32,022 nucleotides of DNA from a virus, in the IMG/VR virus record IMGVR_UViG_3300042503_001307, positions 1 to 32,022 of that record; one strand, written 5' to 3'. The position numbers were made by a program, and so were the translations under genes. Within the stretch, counting starts at the first letter, position 1; each line of letters begins with the position of its first letter. Shown here piece after piece: positions 13,378 to 20,079 of this stretch. Below the pieces are notes generated by a model, which saw nothing but the letters and a program-made list of their open reading frames with translations, did no database searches and was not told the origin of the DNA.

Positions 13378-14939
13378 GTAGAAGAAGGTGTTGTTGTGGA
13401 GGCAGAATAATATGCCCTGATTGTTTTTATATTTTTGGTAATAATATTGATATAACTCCAGATATATTATCTTTTGAAGAATTTCAATTAACTTCAGAAC
13501 CAATACCAGATGTTATTATTATTCTTGAAAATTGGAGAGCAATATCATTAAATACGGATCAACAACAAACTGAAGAAAATATATTATTATATACCAATAA
13601 ATTAAGACAAGCAAGAAGAATATATTTAGCAGATTATCTTCAACAAAGATTACTATTGCTTCCTGTTTGGTTTAGAAATTTACAGCCTTCTCCTGTAGAA
13701 TATACTAATTGTTCTATTTGTGCAACTGGTGTTTGCGGAACTACATTTGCTCTTATTGAAAACTTTTCAGCTTCTCTTAATCCATTAATGTGGGGAAAGG
13801 TATCAGGATATCCTTCAGGATTAGATGATGATTCAGATAGATGCGCTCAACTTGGTAGGTTTCTTCCAATTGCTCCGTGCTTTCCTCCTTTTGGTTCTAT
13901 AGTATATTTTTGTGTCAATCCTGAATTTTCAACAACACAATGTTACTCAGATCCAGGTCTTTGTGCATGGAAATATAATGGTCCTCCTAGTATAAGTGGT
14001 GGATTGAATCAATTAGAATTGGTTTTACCGGACGCATATGAAAGACCTTTTGGATGTCGTGAATGCCCTTCAGCTAGTCCAGGAGACTATGTTTTTAAAC
14101 CACAACCATTTACATTACCATCTCAACAAATTTCATTTATAAGAAGATTTAGAAATATTAATTGTGGTTTAGGATTTAATACAACATATTGTGGTCATCT
14201 TCAAGTCACAGATAATACTTTACAACCAGAAGAACAAATTAGTGGAGATTATTTTCATTGCACAAAAATATCTGGATATACAGCAGGAAGTAGCGGCAAT
14301 ACTTATTATCCATGTGTTGTGGATGTTGGACAGATTGAAGGATATGATTTAATCTTTGGAGAGTTTGGTTGTGATAATGCTGGCAACAGCTATGATTGTA
14401 GTAGATGCGTTGATTTAGGTAGAGATTTTTATGAATATGTTCATAGAAATGTTACCGACGATGAAGTGAATATTTATAACAAAAGATTTAGTATAATAAG
14501 ATTAACTATGAGTTTTTATGCTACTAGTTTTAAGGATCCTAGAGATAATTTTTGTAAACAATATTCTGATTATTCTTCTTTAGATGCTACTTTAAAAGAT
14601 GGAAATGGAAATCCAAAAAAAGGACAAATAGGACAGTTAACATTATTTTATTATAGACCAGTAGCAGATTGTGAAGAACAAAAAAAGGCAGATTATTGTT
14701 TTAATAGAGGACAATATGAGCTAGGATATGTTATAGCAAGATATATTGGAGGCATATATGGTTTTAATTCAGGCTCAATACCGGCACTAGCAGGAAAAGC
14801 TTTATATCAATCTACTGATAGTGTTAGTGATATTTTAATTTATAACGCTGCTGGTGCTCCTCCTGGGAATTTATCAGGAACTCCTGATACTATCAGTAGA
14901 GGAGATTTTGGATATCCCAGTATTATAGAACTTAATTAA
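13374..14939 (+). CDS. Cysteine-rich virion-like protein, 521 aa
   Basis: The product starts MSRRRCCCGGRIICPDCFYI, with five cysteines in the first 17 residues that could form a metal site. About 20 further cysteines are spread over the protein, for example CSICATGVCG, GFGCRECPSAS-like and NCGLGFNTTYCGH segments. The middle is rich in tyrosine, glycine and beta strands, as in phage structural proteins. It overlaps the previous gene by four bases and is followed by the guaC promoter. No family recognised. Confidence 0.75.
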   Translation: MSRRRCCCGGRIICPDCFYIFGNNIDITPDILSFEEFQLTSEPIPDVIIILENWRAISLNTDQQQTEENILLYTNKLRQARRIYLADYLQQRLLLLPVWFRNLQPSPVEYTNCSICATGVCGTTFALIENFSASLNPLMWGKVSGYPSGLDDDSDRCAQLGRFLPIAPCFPPFGSIVYFCVNPEFSTTQCYSDPGLCAWKYNGPPSISGGLNQLELVLPDAYERPFGCRECPSASPGDYVFKPQPFTLPSQQISFIRRFRNINCGLGFNTTYCGHLQVTDNTLQPEEQISGDYFHCTKISGYTAGSSGNTYYPCVVDVGQIEGYDLIFGEFGCDNAGNSYDCSRCVDLGRDFYEYVHRNVTDDEVNIYNKRFSIIRLTMSFYATSFKDPRDNFCKQYSDYSSLDATLKDGNGNPKKGQIGQLTLFYYRPVADCEEQKKADYCFNRGQYELGYVIARYIGGIYGFNSGSIPALAGKALYQSTDSVSDILIYNAAGAPPGNLSGTPDTISRGDFGYPSIIELN

Positions 14940-14943
14940 TTAC

Positions 14944-14971
14944 TTGATTTAGTTATAAGTTTTGTTAAAGT
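14944..14971 (+). promoter_or_regulatory. Possible promoter of guaC
   Basis: TTGATT (14944-14949), 16-base spacer, TAAAGT (14966-14971). The predicted start falls at or near the ATG at 14978, so the message would be leaderless, or the match is fortuitous and guaC is read from upstream. Confidence 0.4.
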
Positions 14972-14977
14972 AGTCAT

Positions 14978-15994
14978 ATGGATGTACAACTTGATTATTC
15001 AGATGTTTTAATCGTACCTCGTCAGTCATCGGTCAACTCTCGCTCAGATGTCAATCTGATGCGAACGATTGGTCGTATTTCTTGGACTGGTGTTCCAATT
15101 GTGGCTGCAAACATGGCGACGATTGGTACGCTGGAGATGGCAGAAGCCCTCGGTAAGTATCAGTGGCTGACATGCCTGCACAAGCATTATACCGCAGAAG
15201 AGATTTTGTCCCTATCGTATCACGGGCAATATTTCTCTGCTCCAACTATCGGACTTGATACGACTAGCCAGCAGACATTCCGGCAAGTCATGAAGTCTGA
15301 GAACAAGTTCAAGTTTGTTTGTATCGATGTTGCGAATGGTTACATCGATAATTTCAGTGAGTTAGTGTACAATATTCGCCAAGAGTATGGCGAAAGAGTA
15401 AATATCATTGCAGGGAATGTAGTAACACCAGAAGGAGTAAATTTATTATGCAAAGCAGGCGCGGACTTTATCAAGGTTGGAATCGGCCCCGGAAGTGCTT
15501 GCACAACGCGCAAGATGACCGGAGTAGGGTTTCCACAGTTCTCGGCAGTCCAGAACTGTGCAAGAGAAGCAAAGAACAACTCAAATCGATTGGGAATAGT
15601 CGCGGATGGTGGGTGCGTACATCCCGGTGATGTCGCCAAGGCATTCGCTGCTGGCGCACAGATGGTAATGATTGGTGGTATGCTAGCAGGCCACGACGAA
15701 TGCGGCGGATGGGAGTTTGATTATAATACGAATACTATGGTTCCAACCTTCTACGGAATGGCATCGGAACATGCAATGAAGACGCATTATAATCAAAGAA
15801 ACTCCTATCGTGCCGCAGAAGGCAAGCGAGTAATTGTTGAGGCGAAGGGACCAGTAGAGAATACTGTCACGGAAGTCATGGGCGGTATTCGTTCTGCTTG
15901 TACCTATGTTGGGGCAAAAAATCTTGATGAATTTTCTAAGAATGCCCGATTCATTCAGGTCAATCATCAGTACAATACCGTCTTCGGACACTAA
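14978..15994 (+). CDS. guaC: GMP reductase
   Basis: GuaC reduces GMP to IMP with NADPH, releasing ammonia, and so moves guanine nucleotides towards adenine nucleotides. The 338-residue product is close to the 345-350 residues usual for the family. It shows the N-terminal YSDVLIVPRQSSVNSRSDV, the IVAANMATIGT and VCIDVANGY strands, the catalytic loop KVGIGPGSACTTRKMTGVGF with Cys175 as the expected nucleophile, DGGCVHPGDVAKAF and GGMLAGH phosphate-binding segments, and the GRxYRAAEGK-like flap. The lack of a CBS domain and the match to GuaC around Cys175 argue against IMP dehydrogenase. The gene is richer in G+C than the late gene before it, marking a change in block. Its presence in a phage is unusual. 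Confidence 0.96.
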   Translation: MDVQLDYSDVLIVPRQSSVNSRSDVNLMRTIGRISWTGVPIVAANMATIGTLEMAEALGKYQWLTCLHKHYTAEEILSLSYHGQYFSAPTIGLDTTSQQTFRQVMKSENKFKFVCIDVANGYIDNFSELVYNIRQEYGERVNIIAGNVVTPEGVNLLCKAGADFIKVGIGPGSACTTRKMTGVGFPQFSAVQNCAREAKNNSNRLGIVADGGCVHPGDVAKAFAAGAQMVMIGGMLAGHDECGGWEFDYNTNTMVPTFYGMASEHAMKTHYNQRNSYRAAEGKRVIVEAKGPVENTVTEVMGGIRSACTYVGAKNLDEFSKNARFIQVNHQYNTVFGH

Positions 15995-15996
15995 CT

Positions 15997-16524
15997 ATGA
16001 ATATTTTTGCTCTTCACTCAGACCCGCTCATGGCCGCTAGTTACATGTGCGATAAGCATGTCGTTAAGATGATCCTTGAAAGCGCACAAATGCTTTCTAC
16101 AGTTAATCATGTCAGCGAAAGCTCCATCAATAAGGAAACTTTGTACAAGAAGTGTTTCGTGAATCATCCCTGTACGCTATGGGCTGCATATAGCAAGGAT
16201 AACTATATCTGGCTCACGGATCATGCCATTGCACTTTCGCACATCTACGCTAGGCGTTATAACAAGTGCCACAAGTCCTTTCCTCTTTTGTACTCCATGA
16301 GCGTACAAATTCCTGAACTACCCAAGCGCGGTCTGACTCATTTTGCTCAGGCTATGCCAGATAAATACAAGGTTCATGGAGATCCCGTACTTGCTTATCG
16401 TAAGTACTATGTGGGAGAAAAAAGCAAGTTTGCAAAATGGACTTGCAATCCTGAACCTGAGTGGTATACTATAATGCTAAAGGAGAATGAAAATGAGCAA
16501 TGTACAAATCTTGCGTTTAACTAG
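15997..16524 (+). CDS. Conserved phage protein with CDKHVVKM motif, 175 aa
   Basis: The product starts MNIFALHSDPLMAASYMCDK and continues HVVKMILESAQMLSTVNHV; an NHPCTLWAAYSKDNYIWL segment and a C-terminal DPVLAYRKYY...WTCNPEPEWY follow. I recognise this combination as a widespread but uncharacterised protein of large tailed phages; some databases label relatives as DNA glycosylase-like, which I cannot confirm. It follows guaC after two bases, so the two form an operon, and it overlaps the next gene by 32 bases. Confidence 0.8.
   Translation: MNIFALHSDPLMAASYMCDKHVVKMILESAQMLSTVNHVSESSINKETLYKKCFVNHPCTLWAAYSKDNYIWLTDHAIALSHIYARRYNKCHKSFPLLYSMSVQIPELPKRGLTHFAQAMPDKYKVHGDPVLAYRKYYVGEKSKFAKWTCNPEPEWYTIMLKENENEQCTNLAFN
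16443..16470 (+). promoter_or_regulatory. Internal promoter for the 16493 gene and tRNA cluster
   Basis: TTGCAA (16443-16448), 16-base spacer, TATACT (16465-16470), inside the 3' end of the previous gene. Predicted start near 16477 is followed by AAAGGAG and the ATG at 16493. Confidence 0.6.
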
Positions 16525-16813
16525 TGGTGAAGAACTTATCGGTAGGGTGGATTTCCATGACGAGGAAGGATATTATGCAATCAGTAAGGCATATATCCTG
16601 ATCCCGATGGGACAGGGGCAAATTGGATTTGCTCCATATATGCCATATACTCGCGCAGAGGACGGCTTTACAATCAGTGAAGAACATGTTATGTTTATGA
16701 TCCGTCCAATGAGTGAAATGGAAACACAGTATACTTCAGCAGTCAGCGGTCTTGTTACTGCCCCAGCAGGAGCAAATAAGATTCTAGGCTCTGGTCTGAA
16801 GCTTACTAACTAA
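16493..16813 (+). CDS. Sm-like fold small phage protein, 106 aa
   Basis: The product starts MSNVQILRLTSGEELIGRVD. The ATG at 16493 is preferred to the one at 16487 because AAAGGAG lies seven bases before it and only one base before the other. The LTSGEELIGRV...YYAISKAYIL pattern resembles the strand-turn-strand of LSm-like proteins found in many T4-like phages, and a V/A-rich tail follows. RNA binding is a possibility by fold only. The tRNA-Arg gene begins seven bases after the stop. Confidence 0.75.
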   Translation: MSNVQILRLTSGEELIGRVDFHDEEGYYAISKAYILIPMGQGQIGFAPYMPYTRAEDGFTISEEHVMFMIRPMSEMETQYTSAVSGLVTAPAGANKILGSGLKLTN

Positions 16814-16819
16814 AAATAT

Positions 16820-16894
16820 ATTCCCGTAGCTCAGTTGGATTAGAGCAAGTGCCTTCTAAGCACTAGGTCGTAGGTTCGAATCCTATCGGGAATG
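16820..16894 (+). tRNA. tRNA-Arg (anticodon UCU)
   Basis: Full cloverleaf: acceptor ATTCCCG/CGGGAAT, D-stem GCTC/GAGC, anticodon stem AGTGC/GCACT with loop CTTCTAA, T-stem and TTCGAAT loop. CCA is not encoded. It reads AGA, which is very common in the phage late genes. Confidence 0.95.
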
Positions 16895-16895
16895 C

Positions 16896-16966
16896 TGAAG
16901 ATTGGTGTAACGGTAGCACAACTGACTCTGACTCAGTTTGTCCTAGTTCGAATCTAGGATCTTCAA
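16896..16966 (+). tRNA. tRNA-Gln (anticodon CUG)
   Basis: Acceptor TGAAGAT/ATCTTCA, anticodon stem AACTGA/TCAGTT with loop CTCTGAC, T-arm CCTAG-TTCGAAT-CTAGG. It would read CAG. The gene begins one base after tRNA-Arg. Confidence 0.93.
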
Positions 16967-16967
16967 T

Positions 16968-17039
16968 GAGGATGTAACTCAATGGCAGAGTGTGACCCTT
17001 CCAAGGTCAATGTTGCGGGTTCAAGTCCCGTCGTCCTCT
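16968..17039 (+). tRNA. tRNA-Gly (anticodon UCC)
   Basis: Acceptor GAGGATG/CGTCCTC with one G-T pair, anticodon stem TGACC/GGTCA with loop CTTCCAA, T-arm CGGG-TTCAAGT-CCCG. It reads GGA, the preferred glycine codon of the late genes. Confidence 0.93.
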
Positions 17040-17042
17040 TTT

Positions 17043-17363
17043 ATGTCAACACTTGATGAAGAAATTTACGCGCTACAACGCTGTAAAGAATTTATTTACA
17101 GCCTTCTAGACCCAAAACAAACACCCAAAGTGCCGAAAGCAATTCGGCAAAGGGCAAGAAATGTTGTCAAACACTATCCAATAGTGGTTGACTTCTTCGT
17201 TGAGAGATATTATAATGAGAAGATAGTCGGGTCAAAGGCGACTAATTATGATTATTCCCAAATTGAGCGTGAAGCTAAACGATATTTTGGTCCAGACAAT
17301 GCCGATCTGCCTCCAAATGGAGAGGCAAAAGAAGCATGTGAGTCTGATCTTCCACAAGAATAA
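17043..17363 (+). CDS. Hypothetical protein (BPSL0761-like small helical), 106 aa
   Basis: The product starts MSTLDEEIYALQRCKEFIYS at 17043, four bases after tRNA-Gly; a longer frame that begins inside the tRNA is rejected. The sequence LDPKQTPKVPKAIRQRARNV followed by HYPIVVDF is a helix-turn pattern known from small, uncharacterised bacterial and phage proteins that carry a 'KVPkaIRqrAr.lLrHyP' motif; I do not know a function. It overlaps the deaminase-like gene by 26 bases. Confidence 0.78.
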   Translation: MSTLDEEIYALQRCKEFIYSLLDPKQTPKVPKAIRQRARNVVKHYPIVVDFFVERYYNEKIVGSKATNYDYSQIEREAKRYFGPDNADLPPNGEAKEACESDLPQE

Positions 17364-17643
17364 GCTGGTTTCGATTGGAACTAATCAATTCAAGACACAT
17401 CCACTTGCTCGTAAGTATGGATATGTTATTGATTGTGTTCATTCTGAGCTAGATGCGTTCAATAAGCTGCCAAAATGCTACAAAAGAGGCGAAAAGAGGT
17501 TGAAATTGATCAATTTTCGCATGAATCGGTTTAATGAATTGCGAAATTCTAAGCCTTGTAAGCATTGTTTGGCGTGGTGTGTTGACTTCTTTGACGAAAT
17601 TTGGTACACTGACAACGAAGGTTTTCAAGAATTGGAGATTTAA
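17338..17643 (+). CDS. Cytidine/deoxycytidylate deaminase-like protein, about 101 aa
   Basis: Zinc-dependent deaminases carry an (H/C)xE and a PCxxC motif; here HSELDAF (H35, E37 when counted from the GTG at 17338) and PCKHCLAWC (C74, C77) are both present with the usual order and spacing. GTNQFKTHPLA before the first motif is typical of phage relatives. The start could be the GTG at 17338 (GGAGAGG about 15 bases upstream) or ATG at 17317; the longer frame from 17248 lies within the previous gene. The substrate is not clear: dCMP, a tRNA base, or none. A strong possibility is nucleotide-pool remodelling together with guaC. Confidence 0.72.
   Translation: MSLIFHKNKLVSIGTNQFKTHPLARKYGYVIDCVHSELDAFNKLPKCYKRGEKRLKLINFRMNRFNELRNSKPCKHCLAWCVDFFDEIWYTDNEGFQELEI
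17582..17610 (+). promoter_or_regulatory. Possible promoter for the 17644 gene
   Basis: TTGACT (17582-17587), 17-base spacer, TACACT (17605-17610), within the end of the deaminase-like gene. The leader would be about 27 bases with GGAG before the ATG. Confidence 0.45.
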
Positions 17644-17835
17644 ATGTATAAGCACGGAGAAAAAGTAGTAAATTCGGAAAATAGCCGTCCTTGCACCGTA
17701 ATTGGATCTCAAACCTCACGGGCAAAGGATAAGAAGGGTATGATTTACGAAGAGACTGAATATTGCGTTCGGTATGAAGATGGTTCTACCGATTGGATTT
17801 CGGCAGAAAGCACAAAGAAGTTCCTAATCGACTAA
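17644..17835 (+). CDS. Small hypothetical protein, 63 aa
   Basis: The product starts MYKHGEKVVNSENSRPCTVI and looks like a small beta-barrel (SH3-like or Tudor-like): alternating strands EYCVRYEDGSTDWISAESTK. TTGGAGATTTAA precedes the ATG, which directly follows the previous stop. Its stop overlaps the next start as TAATG. No function known. Confidence 0.75.
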   Translation: MYKHGEKVVNSENSRPCTVIGSQTSRAKDKKGMIYEETEYCVRYEDGSTDWISAESTKKFLID

Positions 17836-18101
17836 TGGCATATCGAATCCACATTGATATTCCTCTCATGTCCTCCTCCCAAGAGGAGGCTGTGGTGGCT
17901 GCTAAGGCCATCATGGAGCGTCTAACCTCCCCAGAGGCCCTAGAGTGCGTAAAGGCCCATAGTGGCACACAGGTCAACTATCGCCTTGGTGACGATACTG
18001 ACCGCCAGAAGAGCAATTATTTGGTTTTGACTCCTTCTGGGCATGTTACTAACCAAAAATGCAGAATTCTCTTGACAGAGGAGCCATCATCTGTAGAATG
18101 A
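17835..18101 (+). CDS. Hypothetical protein, 88 aa
   Basis: The product starts MAYRIHIDIPLMSSSQEEAV at 17835, coupled to the previous gene by TAATG. A helix (EEAVVAAKAIMERLTSPEAL) and strands (TQVNYRLGD, SNYLVLTPSG) are predicted. The longer frame from 17793 lies inside the previous gene and has no ribosome-binding site. The end of the gene carries the promoter of the structured RNA/tRNA-Ile unit, and its stop codon lies inside a 7-bp hairpin (CCATCAT/ATGATGG). Confidence 0.72.
   Translation: MAYRIHIDIPLMSSSQEEAVVAAKAIMERLTSPEALECVKAHSGTQVNYRLGDDTDRQKSNYLVLTPSGHVTNQKCRILLTEEPSSVE
18072..18099 (+). promoter_or_regulatory. Strong promoter for the structured RNA and tRNA-Ile
   Basis: TTGACA (18072-18077, perfect -35), 16-base spacer, TAGAAT (18094-18099). 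The predicted start is near 18106, outside the coding region. Confidence 0.75.
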
Positions 18102-18105
18102 TGGT

Positions 18106-18187
18106 GTAGCAGGGAACGACAAAGAGCAAATCGTTCCGCCCTAACGGGAAAGCGAGAACTAACTCGCCAGCACATAAGGTGCTGATA
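18106..18187 (+). ncRNA. Candidate structured RNA, four consecutive hairpins
   Basis: Four hairpins follow the promoter: GGAACGA-N11-TCGTTCC (18113-18137), CCC-taac-GGG (18139-18148), GCGAG-N6-CTCGC (18152-18167) and CAGCAC-N5-GTGCTG (18168-18184). Tight packing with almost no single-stranded linker is unlike a random leader. No T-loop or CCA-like end is seen, so it is not a normal tRNA. It may be a separate small RNA cleaved from the tRNA precursor, like the stable non-tRNA species of the T4 tRNA cluster, or a protective leader. Confidence 0.5.
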
Positions 18188-18189
18188 TT

Positions 18190-18262
18190 GGGTAGGTAGT
18201 TCAATCGGCAGAACCTTCCGCTTATAACGGTAGATGTGTGGGTTCGATCCCCACCCTACTCA
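18190..18262 (+). tRNA. tRNA-Ile (anticodon UAU)
   Basis: Acceptor GGGTAGG/CCTACTC with one G-T pair, D-stem GTTC/GAAC, anticodon loop CTTATAA, T-arm GTGGG-TTCGATC-CCCAC. The anticodon stem TTCCG/CGGTA has one T-T mismatch. UAU would read AUA, a codon that is frequent in the late genes and rare in many hosts. Confidence 0.88.
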
Positions 18263-18276
18263 TTGGAGATATAAGT

Positions 18277-18429
18277 ATGATTATGACTGAAGAAGATAGA
18301 AAAATCGTACTAGTTCTCAAGGATGAGATTGAAAAGATCAAGGTCAATATGATTCTGGAGAATCGCAAAATTGACCAAATTGTTTCAGTTTTAAGTAAAA
18401 TTATTCAAAAGGAGAATAAAAATGATTAA
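18277..18429 (+). CDS. Small helical protein, 50 aa
   Basis: The product starts MIMTEEDRKIVLVLKDEIEK and is predicted to be a single long coiled-coil helix (KIDQIVSVLSKIIQK). TTGGAGATATAAGT gives the ribosome-binding site; the frame upstream of 18277 lies in tRNA-Ile and is not used. The 3' end overlaps the next start by eight bases. Function unknown. Confidence 0.7.
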   Translation: MIMTEEDRKIVLVLKDEIEKIKVNMILENRKIDQIVSVLSKIIQKENKND

Positions 18430-18733
18430 TACTAATGTTTTTGGTCTGCGTTGGCTTGCTGCGTTTACTGCGTTCGGTGCTCTGCTTCTGCATCTTGATA
18501 ATGCAAAGGCTCCAATTGTCTGGTCGTTCGTTGGCCTGACGGTCTTCCTACTTATTTGTGAAATTCGTGCGCTTCAGAAGCACATTTGCCAACTACAAAA
18601 GGAATTTGACAATGTGACTTTTAATAATGAAATTCACAGCGTTCGAAGTGATATGTGGCGAAATTTTGATGAACTTCACACTCGTATTGAGCAGTGCTCA
18701 AATAGCTGCACAAAGGCGAAGAATCGTATCTGA
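18422..18733 (+). CDS. Small membrane protein with C-terminal coiled coil, 103 aa
   Basis: The product starts MINTNVFGLRWLAAFTAFGA. Two hydrophobic segments (about 8-24 and 31-46) are followed by a helix of about 50 residues (IRALQKHICQLQKEF...), with the C-terminus probably cytoplasmic. AAGGAG lies before the ATG. It is the last gene before the terminator at 18757-18786. The topology recalls phage membrane-associated accessory proteins; no family was recognised. Confidence 0.75.
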   Translation: MINTNVFGLRWLAAFTAFGALLLHLDNAKAPIVWSFVGLTVFLLICEIRALQKHICQLQKEFDNVTFNNEIHSVRSDMWRNFDELHTRIEQCSNSCTKAKNRI

Positions 18734-18756
18734 TACAACTGAATAGTTAATTTTTA

Positions 18757-18786
18757 AAACCCTCTGCTCCAGCAGGGGGTTTTTTA
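18757..18786 (+). terminator. Intrinsic terminator of the guaC-tRNA block
   Basis: CCCTCTGCT/AGCAGGGGG (18760-18779) followed by T6. It ends the rightward block of moderate G+C content; A+T-rich late genes resume right after it. Confidence 0.88.
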
Positions 18787-18787
18787 A

Positions 18788-18795
18788 TATAAATA
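18788..18795 (+). promoter_or_regulatory. T4-type late promoter box, five bases before an ATG
   Basis: Perfect TATAAATA, then GCTAT, then ATG at 18801. By T4 geometry the RNA would start at the A of the start codon. Confidence 0.65.
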
Positions 18796-18800
18796 GCTAT

Positions 18801-19049
18801 ATGGAAAATTTTAAATCAGCAACAAATATTTCTATGGATGGATCTGGAAAGATTCCAGCAAAAAATAAAGCATGTATGCTTAACGCCGGAACAGCAACAA
18901 ATCCAGGATTTACACTAGATTTTAGATCAAATGATGGGACTCTTAATTCTACCCATATAAAAATAGGATCAAATACATCAGCATTTATTCCTACTCGCGT
19001 ATATGGAATAACAGGAATAGCCAACAGTTCAGCAATATTTTTTAACTAA
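18801..19049 (+). CDS. Small beta-rich late protein, 82 aa
   Basis: The product starts MENFKSATNISMDGSGKIPA; it is beta-rich with a hydrophobic C-terminus (YGITGIANSSAIFFN). Its plan (short polar protein, TLNSTHIKIGSN, aromatic end) resembles that of the next gene, with which it overlaps by one base (TAATG). Both may be small structural proteins. No Shine-Dalgarno site; see the late box at 18788-18795. Confidence 0.65.
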   Translation: MENFKSATNISMDGSGKIPAKNKACMLNAGTATNPGFTLDFRSNDGTLNSTHIKIGSNTSAFIPTRVYGITGIANSSAIFFN

Positions 19050-19363
19050 TGTATAGTTCTTTTCCCTATAATATGTCTTTTGACGATGTATATAAATCTG
19101 CAAAGGTTTTATACGAACTTGATTCAAATTCTGCTTTAAATTTATCATTTCCTTTAACTGTTGAAAATAATAAAGCATTTATGTTTTTCTCAAATACATC
19201 TGATTCTGCTACTACATCAATAACAATCAATGAAAATATTACTATTAGATTTCCTAAAAATGATTCAGCTCCAAAATGTTTTGGATTTCCATTTGAACTA
19301 AAAAAAATAAATTCATGGAATACTGCATCAACTGGAAAATTAATAATAATTGGTTTTAATTAA
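19049..19363 (+). CDS. Small beta-rich late protein, 104 aa
   Basis: The product starts MYSSFPYNMSFDDVYKSAKV and is beta-rich with many serine, asparagine and threonine residues; it ends with LIIIGFN, similar in character to the neighbour's FFN ending. It is coupled by TAATG at both ends. No ribosome-binding site is evident and no family recognised. Confidence 0.65.
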   Translation: MYSSFPYNMSFDDVYKSAKVLYELDSNSALNLSFPLTVENNKAFMFFSNTSDSATTSITINENITIRFPKNDSAPKCFGFPFELKKINSWNTASTGKLIIIGFN

Positions 19364-20079
19364 TGCATTATTTGCGTAAATTTTTACAAGAGTCATCAAC
19401 CCTACAATATCATTCGGAACTGAATCCGAAGTTTTGGGTAAATATTTTTCTTAAAGATGAAGTAAGAAATCATTTAATAGAGATTTCAAAAGAATGGCTG
19501 AAGTTTACAGAAACACCAAGTTCTTTTGTTGACGATATTGTTCTTACTGGCGGAAATGCAAATTACAATTATACTGAAAATTCTGATCTAGATGTTCATA
19601 TAATTTTAAAACCAGAAAAATTAGATATTTGCAAAAAAGATCCAAATTATTATAAAGATAAAAAATTAATTTGGTCATTAACACACGATATAACAATTTA
19701 CAATACTCCAGTTGAAGTATATGCCCAGACTGAAAATGTTGAAATACCAAAAAATCAGGGTGTATATTCTCTAAAGAAAAATAAATGGTTAGTTAAACCA
19801 GAAAATTTAAATTTAGATTTTTCAGCGGATTCTCTATTGGATAAAAAAATAGAAGATCACATTTATGAGATCGAACACGCATTAAATAATACAAGCGATA
19901 TCAAGGCAGCTGAAAAATTATTAAAAAGATATAAGAAACTAAGAGAATCTTCTATAGCAAAAGAAGGCGAATTCAGTCAAGATAATCTAATATTTAAAGA
20001 ACTTAGAAATCGCGGTTATATCGATAAGATAAGAAAATTTATTATAACTATGACTGATAAAAAATTATCTTTAAGATAA
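19363..20079 (+). CDS. Nucleotidyltransferase-fold protein with capsid-targeting-like N-terminus, 238 aa
   Basis: The product starts MHYLRKFLQESSTLQYHSEL; residues 4-11 (LRKFLQES) resemble the T4 capsid-targeting peptide. Residues 61-80 read LTGGNANYNYTENSDLDVHI, the GGxANx...SDxD signature of minimal nucleotidyltransferases, with D75 and D77 as metal ligands and a possible third acid in TPVEVYAQ. The C-terminal half is helical and lysine-rich. T4-like phages often carry such a protein but its substrate is unknown. It ends overlapping the opposite-strand 21417 gene by nine bases, with no terminator between. Confidence 0.75.
   Translation: MHYLRKFLQESSTLQYHSELNPKFWVNIFLKDEVRNHLIEISKEWLKFTETPSSFVDDIVLTGGNANYNYTENSDLDVHIILKPEKLDICKKDPNYYKDKKLIWSLTHDITIYNTPVEVYAQTENVEIPKNQGVYSLKKNKWLVKPENLNLDFSADSLLDKKIEDHIYEIEHALNNTSDIKAAEKLLKRYKKLRESSIAKEGEFSQDNLIFKELRNRGYIDKIRKFIITMTDKKLSLR

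Noticed and set aside
16992-17040. Upstream extension of the 17043 gene
   Set aside because: The extension lies inside tRNA-Gly.
18106-18187. A degenerate fifth tRNA
   Set aside because: There is no T-loop sequence, no matching acceptor arms and no 7-base anticodon loop in a proper position.
18238-18276. Upstream extension of the 18277 gene
   Set aside because: The extension lies inside tRNA-Ile; the ATG at 18277 has GGAG in the right place.
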